This document shows positions 1 through 6,055 of a stretch of DNA of 48,618 nucleotides, one piece after another. Each line of letters starts with the position of its first letter. Position 1 is the first letter of the stretch. The DNA lies in NCBI GenBank assembly GCA_003278175.1, contig QCGF01000003.1:1-48618 (forward strand), written 5' to 3'. The notes beneath the pieces are model-generated. The model saw only the letters and a list, made by a program, of their open reading frames with translations, had not been told where the DNA came from and ran no database searches. This DNA is from Prochlorococcus sp. AG-363-P15 (GTDB taxonomy: Bacteria; Cyanobacteriota; Cyanobacteriia; PCC-6307; Cyanobiaceae). Made by a program: the position numbers and the translations under genes.

Positions 1-716
1 GAAAAAAAGGATGTTGGATATATGAAATTGGTAATATTTACTATAAATCAAATAATGGTATTGAGGAGGAGACTATGTTATGTGGTATTTTATGTGGAGA
101 AAATAGAATGGATAGATGGTCTACAAATGGAAAAAGTAAATTTTTAGACTATTATGAAGCAAGAGGCAAACTAACTACTATATTTATGAAGTTAAAAATA
201 GATATAGAAGACATTAGAAATATCAAAACAGAACCTCACATACATCCTGGAATATCTTCTGCACTTATGCTTGAAGGTAAACATATAGGTACTTTCGGCC
301 AGATTCATCCTGAATTAGCAAATAAACTAAATATGCAACGTGATATATATATATTTGAGCTGAATTTAAAACCAATACTAGACTCAGCTACCAGAAAAAA
401 TAAATGGCTAAAAAGTTTCAAGCAATACAATACTAATCCATTTATGGAAAGAGACATTTCTATGATTGTTTCTAAAAGTACATCATCTAGAAAAGTAGCG
501 GATCTTATTAAAAAGACTGGTAAACCAATTCTAGAAAAAGTTGAATTAATTGACAGGTTTGAGGGTGGATCCTTAAATGATGAAGAATGTAGTATTACAT
601 TTAGAATGTCATACCGTCATAAAGATAAAACGCTAAAAGAAGAAGATATCATAGATATTCATGAAAAAATAAGAACAAACCTTGTAAATTCTATATCTGC
701 TATTCTCAGAAGTTAA
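1..716 (+). CDS. pheT: Phenylalanine--tRNA ligase beta subunit, C-terminal part (partial at left edge)
   Basis: The reading frame (codons starting at position 3) is open from the left edge to the TAA at 714-716, so the ATG at 75 is internal and the gene starts outside the window. PheT is the tRNA-binding subunit of the alpha2beta2 enzyme that charges tRNA-Phe in the cytosol. The visible part covers the end of the catalytic-like core (sequence around EIGNIYY and FGQIHPELANKL) and the C-terminal anticodon-binding FDX-ACB domain, about the last 95 residues, with its typical opening FMERDISMIV. The last 11 nt overlap the 3' end of the convergent methyltransferase gene. The assignment to PheT is firm; only the C-terminal third or less is seen. 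Confidence 0.92.
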   Translation, partial: KKGCWIYEIGNIYYKSNNGIEEETMLCGILCGENRMDRWSTNGKSKFLDYYEARGKLTTIFMKLKIDIEDIRNIKTEPHIHPGISSALMLEGKHIGTFGQIHPELANKLNMQRDIYIFELNLKPILDSATRKNKWLKSFKQYNTNPFMERDISMIVSKSTSSRKVADLIKKTGKPILEKVELIDRFEGGSLNDEECSITFRMSYRHKDKTLKEEDIIDIHEKIRTNLVNSISAILRS

Positions 717-2091
717 TTCTATTTAAAAATGTTAGACACTCAATATGAGTAGTTTGCGGAAAAAAATCAAAAGGTATGATTTTGTGAATTCTATATTTGT
801 TAGTTTTAGTTAGCAGACTAAGATCTCGGGCTAAAGTAGAAGGATTACAACTTAAATATGCAATACTTTTGGGTAATTTATTTAATATTGTATTAACTAC
901 AAGATCATCAACCCCCTTTCGAGGAGGATCTAATATTAGACCACTAGATTCTACTAAAAAACAGTCCAATAGTTCACTTACATTTCCATTGTAGAATTCG
1001 ACTTTATCTAGATTATTAGTTCTAGCATTATATTTTGCTAAATTAATAGATTCTTTGTTTAGCTCTATACCAATCACCTTAAATCCAGAATTAGTTAACG
1101 GAAGAGAAATAGCTCCAACTCCGCAATAAGCATCTATTAAATGAGTACAATTTGTATCATTTGAAAAGTATTCAACAATATAACTAACTACATTTTCTGC
1201 TACAGAAGGGTTGATTTGAAAAAAAGTTGTTGATTTTATTCGAAATCTTAAATCAAAGAATATCTCATCAATATAATCGTCTCCTAATAAAGTAAGATTT
1301 GTATCTCCAAAAATCTTATTTGTATTATTAGGTTGAACATTTAAGGTTATGCCAGCTACAATTTCGTAATTAGAATAGATTTGATTTGCTAATTTATAAA
1401 GTATATATGTATCATTATTATTACTTACGAATGTAATTAGTATATTTTCGTATGTCAGTGACAATCTAAAACTTATATGTCTTAGATTTCTAATTGCAAC
1501 TTGGTTGTCTTTAGATAAAAGTAAAAACCTTTCAATATCAGATTTAATACAAGAGATAAGATTACTCACTCTCAGATCTAAAACGTTACAAGAATCAATT
1601 TCTACTATCTCGTGTGAATTTGCTTTATAATAACCAAATATGAGAGATTTGTTATTTAATCTTATTGGTATAATTGCCCTATTACGGTAATGAAATGAGT
1701 TATTGCTGAAATCATCGATTAAATTTATAGGTATTTTTAGGCCTGCTAATCTAGCAATTGTTTCTCTTAAGGTATTGATTTTTAGATTCCATTGTCTATC
1801 GTCAGAAATATGTTGGATAGAACAACTGCCGCATTCACCAAAATATTTACATGGTGGTTCTCTACGATCTAATGAATCATAAACTCTATTCTGTAATGTT
1901 GTTATCCATCGTGAACCAGATTTATATTCAACTTTTACATATGCTGTTTCTCCTGGTATTAAATTTGGAGTAACTAAAACCCAATGATTCCAGACGGATA
2001 TTCCATAGCCACGACTATCAATATCCCTGCAAAATACAAATAGGATAATACCTGGCTCTATCTTGCTGGTTGATATTTTGCCTCTTTCCAT
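706..2091 (-). CDS. rumA: 23S rRNA (uracil-5-)-methyltransferase, RumA/RlmD family
   Basis: A 461-residue SAM-dependent RNA m5U methyltransferase. An N-terminal TRAM-like RNA-binding domain (about residues 12-75) is followed by the four-cysteine Fe-S cluster set C81, C87, C90 and C168. The Rossmann SAM site is LIDAYCGVGAI (about 318-328), then DPPRKG (389-394), and the catalytic cysteine is C415 in LSCNPST. The Fe-S cysteines point to RlmD/RumA/RlmCD-like enzymes rather than TrmA. Which uridine is modified (1939, 747 or both) cannot be read from the sequence. The gene is convergent with pheT (11-nt overlap). Its upstream side faces the 0.87-kb repeat-rich spacer, where its promoter must lie. 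Length and motifs are intact. Confidence 0.92.
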   Translation of the reverse strand: MERGKISTSKIEPGIILFVFCRDIDSRGYGISVWNHWVLVTPNLIPGETAYVKVEYKSGSRWITTLQNRVYDSLDRREPPCKYFGECGSCSIQHISDDRQWNLKINTLRETIARLAGLKIPINLIDDFSNNSFHYRNRAIIPIRLNNKSLIFGYYKANSHEIVEIDSCNVLDLRVSNLISCIKSDIERFLLLSKDNQVAIRNLRHISFRLSLTYENILITFVSNNNDTYILYKLANQIYSNYEIVAGITLNVQPNNTNKIFGDTNLTLLGDDYIDEIFFDLRFRIKSTTFFQINPSVAENVVSYIVEYFSNDTNCTHLIDAYCGVGAISLPLTNSGFKVIGIELNKESINLAKYNARTNNLDKVEFYNGNVSELLDCFLVESSGLILDPPRKGVDDLVVNTILNKLPKSIAYLSCNPSTLARDLSLLTKTNKYRIHKIIPFDFFPQTTHIECLTFLNRINF

Positions 2092-2232
2092 AAATTAATT
2101 TTAATTTAGTCAAACACAATAAATTTTACTTTGGGGTAAGTCTAAAATTTCAATCTCTATATTCAACATAAATACAAAGTTGTTCACTGCTCTACTTTAA
2201 GTTAGACAATTAAATTCAATAATTAATCAATA

Positions 2233-2267
2233 GACAATACCATTTTTGGAACGAAAATGGTATTGTC
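2233..2267. repeat. Perfect 14-bp inverted repeat (hairpin)
   Basis: Left arm gacaataccatttt (2233-2246) and right arm aaaatggtattgtc (2254-2267) are exact reverse complements around a 7-nt loop. There is no T-run directly after either arm, so it is not a typical intrinsic terminator. It may be a protein-binding site or part of a small RNA. Confidence 0.8.
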
Positions 2268-2280
2268 ATATGTCTAAAAC

Positions 2281-2436
2281 TAGACCTAGTGTAAGACTAA
2301 TAACGAGTCCTAAATGAGACATTAGAGAGATGCGAATGCTAATTCTATCAGCAAGAGAAGAAAGTGCATCTTTTATCAATTAGAAAAATAGAAAATTTTA
2401 GTCGATTTATTGTCTTTCTAGTCTTACTCTAGTCTT
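2281..2436. repeat. Inverted pair of tandem GTCT/AGAC units
   Basis: The unit tagacctagtgtaagacta (2281-2299) is matched in inverted orientation by tagtcttactctagtctt (2419-2436), with one single-base gap and one mismatch. Inside the right copy, tctagtctt occurs twice (2417-2425 and 2428-2436), an 11-nt period. Further GTCT/AGAC words continue to 2468, including gtgtct/agacac arms at 2453-2470. Confidence 0.6.
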
Positions 2437-2515
2437 CAGATAAGACCTAATTCGTGTCTCTTATAAGACACTCGAGAAGTTTCTATTGGGGGTTTTTGAA
2501 ATTGCAAATTGAAAT

Positions 2516-2563
2516 AAAGCTCCTTATCGCAATATTGAGACATATTTCTGATTAAGGGGCTTT
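2516..2563. terminator. Possible terminator-like stem-loop
   Basis: aaagctcctta (2516-2526) pairs with taaggggcttt (2553-2563) over 11 bp with one G-U pair and a 26-nt loop. The A-run/T-run flanks resemble a bidirectional terminator, but the loop is long and no gene ends close by. The word aaataaagctc at its left edge (2512-2522) recurs at 2891-2901. Confidence 0.3.
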
Positions 2564-2621
2564 ACGTGCCTCTTGTAATTGATGAATATTCCCTATTAAT
2601 TCACCTCTTAATGGATAAAAA

Positions 2622-2652
2622 TTGCGTAACTGTCTCAAGAGCAGTTACGCAA
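2622..2652. repeat. Perfect 11-bp inverted repeat (hairpin)
   Basis: ttgcgtaactg (2622-2632) and cagttacgcaa (2642-2652) are exact reverse complements with a 9-nt loop. It is GC-richer than the surrounding spacer. No adjacent T-run. Confidence 0.75.
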
Positions 2653-2843
2653 GCTCCAAAACAGCCTGATATCAAGTGTTTAGGCCTAATATTTTGTGCT
2701 TGGACATGTATTGGACAAGTATGTAAACCGAAAATTCTTGCATTTCTATTTGCATATTCACAGCTCAGGCTAATACGATTTTATTTTAAATTTAAAATTA
2801 CTATTCAACATCAGATTTTTATTGTCTACTCATTATTGCTAGA

Positions 2844-2880
2844 GTCTCATAACTAGACTTAATATAGGTCTCATATGAGA
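2844..2880. repeat. Direct repeat plus 12-bp palindrome
   Basis: gtctcata occurs at 2844-2851 and again at 2868-2875, a 24-nt period. The second copy is part of the perfect palindrome tctcatatgaga (2869-2880). It carries the same GTCT/AGAC words as the repeats near 2281-2470. Confidence 0.6.
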
Positions 2881-2894
2881 ATAGAAATACAAAT

Positions 2895-2940
2895 AAAGCT
2901 CTATTTTTTTAATTACAGTTAAAAAAATAAAGAGAGTTTT
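2895..2940 (-). terminator. Possible terminator of the J-domain gene
   Basis: Directly downstream of the minus-strand J-domain gene (stop at 2963) lies an A/T-rich stem. Seven T's (2904-2910) face seven A's (2921-2927), and CTCT/AGAG segments flank them. On the minus strand the 3' side runs into a short T-rich tract. It is weak because the stem is nearly all A-U. Confidence 0.35.
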
Positions 2941-2962
2941 ATGAGTTTTTATTTTTGTTTAT

Positions 2963-4018
2963 TTATTCTGGTTTCTTATATAAATCCTTAAGCAGTTGAT
3001 ATGCCTCATTTACTCGCCTCATAGAATCAGTGTTTCCTCCCGAGTCAGGATGAGCTGCCATCGCCTTTGTTTTATATGCATCTCTAATACGCTTTAGTGT
3101 GAGGGAAGCACCTGCAGTTGTTGGTAAATCTAAAAATTTTAAAGCTCCATGAACCGTCATAGTTGATTCCAATGTTTGGAATGACGTGACATTTTGGTTC
3201 CTCTTAAACCTATTAACAAATCTCCTAATCAATGTTGGGATACGAGTAGACAAAGTATCCGAGGCGAAAGGATCTTCGAGTATTCCTGCTATAACAATAA
3301 TTCTTTCAAGACTGGGCTTATTATTTTGCCATACAGGGCAATACTCTCTAAGCATCCTATTTGCAAGTGTCCAAGTAAATGTAAGGCCCTCAGTATTATC
3401 TAAATTAGGCCAAATATCCCTTGCGAGCCAAAGCATTGCTGCTTCTATAACATTTTCTTTGGGTTGATTACCATATAATGAAATCCAATGTTTAATGGCA
3501 TCTTCTTTAGCTTTAGTTAAATGATCAATTGATATTGTCTTAATATAACTTTCATTTATAAATGCATTATCTCTGTTTTTCGTTTCTAGACTTGTTCTAA
3601 TTTTTTTAGCATTCTTACTCACAAATCCAGGTAAATCAATACCTTTGTTATATGATGTTGATGAATTGTCCTTTGGTGTTTCTGATTCTAGAGTATATTC
3701 CAAATTATTATTTAAGTCATTTATCTTCTTTCTCTTATTATTACTTATAAGTACCAAAGCTGTAGTTTCATTGTATAGTGATTGAATTGTGGATGATTTA
3801 TCTAGATTTTCTTTGCCCTCTAATTCTTTACTATTATTAGAATCTATTAGATTCAATTGTTGCGAACTAGGCATTACTTCATCTAGAAGTCTTTTTAGAA
3901 CATCTCCTCTAGCTCTTAAACCCCACTCACGTTTCAGCTGGTCAAAATGCTCAATAAATTCTACAGGCAATTCTATGGTTATCCGTCGAGATGCTTCTCC
4001 TCTCTCAGGCACACTCAC
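2963..4018 (-). CDS. RHH-like N-terminus plus C-terminal J-domain protein
   Basis: A 351-residue protein with an unusual layout. Residues about 11-50 (RRITIELPVEFIEHFDQL onward) look like a ribbon-helix-helix/CopG-type DNA-binding fold. Residues 51-165 are low-complexity and polar. A middle region (about 170-290) has no recognised domain. The last 55 residues form a J-domain-like helical hairpin with the key HPD tripeptide at 323-325 (AAHPDSGGN). J-domains stimulate DnaK ATPase, so this is probably a specialised co-chaperone. DNA binding by the N-terminus is inference from the pattern only. The gene has a 193-bp upstream gap and is not in an operon with dnaK. The start at 4018 is the first ATG and keeps the whole RHH-like segment. 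Confidence 0.75.
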   Translation of the reverse strand: MSVPERGEASRRITIELPVEFIEHFDQLKREWGLRARGDVLKRLLDEVMPSSQQLNLIDSNNSKELEGKENLDKSSTIQSLYNETTALVLISNNKRKKINDLNNNLEYTLESETPKDNSSTSYNKGIDLPGFVSKNAKKIRTSLETKNRDNAFINESYIKTISIDHLTKAKEDAIKHWISLYGNQPKENVIEAAMLWLARDIWPNLDNTEGLTFTWTLANRMLREYCPVWQNNKPSLERIIVIAGILEDPFASDTLSTRIPTLIRRFVNRFKRNQNVTSFQTLESTMTVHGALKFLDLPTTAGASLTLKRIRDAYKTKAMAAHPDSGGNTDSMRRVNEAYQLLKDLYKKPE

Positions 4019-4211
4019 AGATAAACTCCGTTTTCCAATAGGCTATATGACTTCATTCGAAATGCCAATCACATTAAAGGAATGAAAATTTAGTTATAAT
4101 TACTTTGAAATTGGTAGAGAATATTACTGATTTCGATAGATATCCTTTTTTATTTATTTAAGAATGGTTATTCCTTATTAAAGGACATTGGAAAAAATAG
4201 TATTTTGATAA

Positions 4212-5081
4212 TTATTTGTAAGGGTCAACTAATTCTTGGAGTAAATATTCAGGGCCATAATCATCCAACCATGAAATTTTAGAAACTGATGTCGCCAAGA
4301 GATATCCAGCGAAACCTAGGGCATTAATGCTAAAGCCATTTAATCCATCACTAGATCGTCTTATTAACGCTATCCAGTCTTTAGTAATTATCAAATTATA
4401 TGGTTTTAATGGTTCTAAGTTATTATTAGGATTACCAAGTCCTATCATTTCAGCTGCTTTCAAATATTTTTTATACAAAGAATTTGAATCGTCTAAAGAA
4501 TCTTTTTTAAGAACAATCGCACTATTATATAGTTTTCGATTTAGTAATTTCTCGTTAGTAGAATAATTCATAAACCAATTATTTCTTGGACAAATAATTT
4601 CACTATAATGCCTACGCAAAAGTTGAATATGCCTATGAGGCTGGCTAGCTCCAGCCTGAGGACAACTATTAAAAAACCAAAGTCCAGATGTATCTTTGTC
4701 AACTATTTCTATTGCTTCCCAATCATGTATATTTAACCACCCATTTTGAGGTGCCCAAGTATTCGTAATTAAAAGCATGTGTCCTATTTGCACTGGATAC
4801 TTATTTAATATTAGAGTGTGATTACGATTCACATGAGACACTTCTAGGTCTTTATCCCAAGGAAGAAAAGGATTATTTATTTTAGATTTCTTTATAAGGT
4901 GAAATGGCTTTTCAGAAGTAATACATCGCAATTCAAAGTTTCCATATTTACAAGGATATACTTTTATTATTTTTGTTTTTAATGGAGTTAAGGAATTCTT
5001 TGCAACTGCAATTTTCGATTGTTCTAGAGCTTTAGTCCAGTAAACTTCTTCTCTATTTGGTTCATTAGATAATGTAATCAT
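4212..5081 (-). CDS. ATP adenylyltransferase / Ap4A phosphorylase family protein
   Basis: A 289-residue HIT-superfamily nucleotide transferase. The family breaks down diadenosine tetraphosphate with phosphate to ATP and ADP, or runs the reverse transfer to make Ap4A-type nucleotides. The active-site motif is SQPHRHIQLL (H149, H151 followed by Q153, the GalT/Ap4A phosphorylase H-x-H-x-Q form), preceded by the conserved WFFNSCPQAGAS. Length fits the family. The gene stands alone on the minus strand, with a TATAAT-type -10 box about 47 nt upstream of its ATG. Its role in nucleotide stress signalling is family knowledge, not visible here. Confidence 0.85.
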   Translation of the reverse strand: MITLSNEPNREEVYWTKALEQSKIAVAKNSLTPLKTKIIKVYPCKYGNFELRCITSEKPFHLIKKSKINNPFLPWDKDLEVSHVNRNHTLILNKYPVQIGHMLLITNTWAPQNGWLNIHDWEAIEIVDKDTSGLWFFNSCPQAGASQPHRHIQLLRRHYSEIICPRNNWFMNYSTNEKLLNRKLYNSAIVLKKDSLDDSNSLYKKYLKAAEMIGLGNPNNNLEPLKPYNLIITKDWIALIRRSSDGLNGFSINALGFAGYLLATSVSKISWLDDYGPEYLLQELVDPYK

Positions 5082-5127
5082 TTAATCATGTATTTTCTCG
5101 ACGAAAATTCTTAATGGTAAGGATAAT

Positions 5128-5133
5128 ATTATA
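5128..5133 (-). promoter_or_regulatory. -10 box of the Ap4A phosphorylase gene
   Basis: On the minus strand this reads TATAAT, about 47 nt upstream of the ATG at 5081. No good -35 match is present. Confidence 0.35.
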
Positions 5134-5162
5134 TGTAGTGTGGGCTTTATTCTCTAATGCCA

Positions 5163-5168
5163 TATAAA
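5163..5168 (+). promoter_or_regulatory. Candidate -10 box for the structured RNA
   Basis: TATAAA (within catataaataaa) lies about 20-30 nt ahead of the first stem of the structured stretch, giving a predicted start near 5175. The -35 region is not recognisable. Confidence 0.3.
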
Positions 5169-5190
5169 TAAAAAATTCGTTTCAAAAAAA

Positions 5191-5640
5191 ATCTCTAAAG
5201 TTCGGGAAAAAGTACCTGAGATCGCGTTCAATCCTTTTCTATCAATGGGATAGGGGTTTTACGGCAAAAGACCCATAAGGAGAACTTCCGAACAGCTCTA
5301 GAGCCTCGAAACGCCTTCTAGTCGATCTGCTGCTTCTAATCCTATCCAAGTAATGAGCAATCATTACTTGGCAAAGGTTCAAAAATCGAGCTGAGATGAA
5401 AAATCGCTTTTCCTTAGATAGTTTCTGATGTTTTGGGTTCTTTAACCGATACTGGAAGCTAACGATGAGAACAAGGAGTTCTTGGACAGTCTTAGTGATC
5501 GAAAAATTTGTCCAACAAGTTAAAAACAGTTTTCAATTCGACACTTTTGTGTAATCGGTCAACGTATTAGAAAACGTAGTAATGCTAAGCGATCTCGGCA
5601 AAATAAAGCCTGTTGCATGAGGTATCAAGTTACTAATTAG
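5191..5640 (+). ncRNA. Candidate structured non-coding RNA (ends approximate)
   Basis: Several stems can be paired by eye: gttcggga (5200-5207) with ttccgaac (5286-5293, one G-U); inside it, atggg (5245-5249) with cccat (5272-5276); a perfect 11-bp stem ccaagtaatga/tcattacttgg (5346-5356/5361-5371) closed by a GCAA tetraloop (GNRA class, common in structured RNAs); and ttggaca/tgtccaa (5482-5488/5509-5515). The 10-bp palindrome gctctagagc lies at 5295-5304. Base composition is less AT-rich than the flanks. I do not recognise a family. The conserved core words of RNase P RNA, SRP RNA and 5S rRNA, and the tmRNA tag peptide, are absent. It could be 6S-like, a marine cyanobacterial sRNA, or a long 5' leader of the next gene. 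Strand is inferred from the upstream -10 box and downstream gene. Confidence 0.45.
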
Positions 5641-5655
5641 TGCCACATTGTTGCG

Positions 5656-5661
5656 TATAAA
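5656..5661 (+). promoter_or_regulatory. Candidate -10 box upstream of the small acidic gene
   Basis: TATAAA sits 36 nt before the ATG at 5698. It is followed by a purine-rich leader (5669-5687) containing GGAGG (5669-5673) and AAGGGG. No clear -35 is seen. If used, the small gene has its own promoter separate from the structured RNA. Confidence 0.35.
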
Positions 5662-5697
5662 GGTTGACGGAGGCAGGGGGGAAGGGGTTAAACGTCA

Positions 5698-5946
5698 ATG
5701 AGAAATATCTCCTCAATGGATTGGGAGTTCACTGACGACGCAGCCTTCCTCGCTTTGTGCGATGCCTTTCGCGAGAGTGGGGAAACATCAGCAATTGAGT
5801 TTCTTGCTAATGGAGAGGGAGCTTTCCATTTCCAGGAACTAACTCAAAATGCTGCCGGAGAAGGAGTCGATTTAAGCGACTCTGATTCTTTGGATGAATT
5901 TCAGCAAAATGTTATAGATACCATGGAAGAGCTTTGTAAAGACTAA
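5698..5946 (+). CDS. Small acidic conserved-type protein, function unknown
   Basis: An 82-residue (or 76-residue) acidic protein. The body MDWEFTDDAAFLALCDAF onward looks like a compact helical domain rich in D and E, with no membrane segment or signal peptide and two cysteines. The first ATG is at 5698; a second in-frame ATG at 5716 would start the protein directly at MDWEF. The AAGGGG purine tract lies 11 nt before the first ATG, which slightly favours 5698. I do not recognise a family. It resembles the small conserved hypotheticals of marine picocyanobacteria. It is convergent with metH, with a 109-bp spacer holding a weak hairpin (gaaatc/gatttc). Coding appears real from the uninterrupted, non-repetitive, strongly acidic composition. 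Confidence 0.65.
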   Translation: MRNISSMDWEFTDDAAFLALCDAFRESGETSAIEFLANGEGAFHFQELTQNAAGEGVDLSDSDSLDEFQQNVIDTMEELCKD

Positions 5947-6055
5947 CCTTTTTACATTTGAAATTTTCTACTAAATGAAATCTTCTTATACGATTTCTTT
6001 AAGTAGATTATAGTCTAAAATATTTATATAGAATGATAAGCATATTTATTAAATT

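Larger units (their letters stand above)
2092..2962. other. Repeat- and hairpin-rich non-coding spacer (871 bp)
   Basis: This stretch between the methyltransferase start and the J-domain gene end has no convincing gene. It holds a 14-bp perfect inverted repeat (2233-2267), an 11-bp perfect inverted repeat (2622-2652), a GC-containing stem (2516-2563), an A/T stem (2895-2940), a 12-bp palindrome (2869-2880), and 19 GTCT or AGAC tetramers, several in short tandem or inverted arrangements. Spacers elsewhere in the window are mostly under 200 bp, so this one is exceptional. It could hold small RNAs, a decayed mobile element or regulatory DNA; the sequence alone does not decide. No tRNA cloverleaf was found. 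Confidence 0.6.
5082..5697. other. Long spacer with probable structured RNA
   Basis: These 616 bp between two gene starts hold a divergent promoter zone (5082-5190), a GC-richer, strongly self-complementary stretch (about 5190-5640), and a promoter and purine-rich leader for the small gene at 5698. No reading frame over 30 codons looks real. Confidence 0.6.

Noticed and set aside
797-994. 65-codon plus-strand frame
   Set aside because: Lies wholly antisense inside the methyltransferase gene, whose frame carries all family motifs.
2566-2856. 96-codon plus-strand frame in the repeat-rich spacer
   Set aside because: It runs through the perfect 11-bp hairpin and repeat words, has no ribosome binding site or recognisable domain, and its composition looks like translated AT-rich DNA.
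3186-4085. Three plus-strand frames opposite the J-domain gene
   Set aside because: Antisense shadows of a gene with a clear HPD-containing J-domain; no domain in the shadows.
5465-5554. 29-codon frame inside the structured RNA region
   Set aside because: No ribosome binding site at correct spacing, no domain, and it overlaps a 7-bp stem; too short to support.
5191-5640. RNase P RNA, SRP RNA, 5S rRNA or two-piece tmRNA
   Set aside because: Looked for the conserved RNase P, SRP and 5S core words and the cyanobacterial tmRNA tag reading frame on both strands; none is present.
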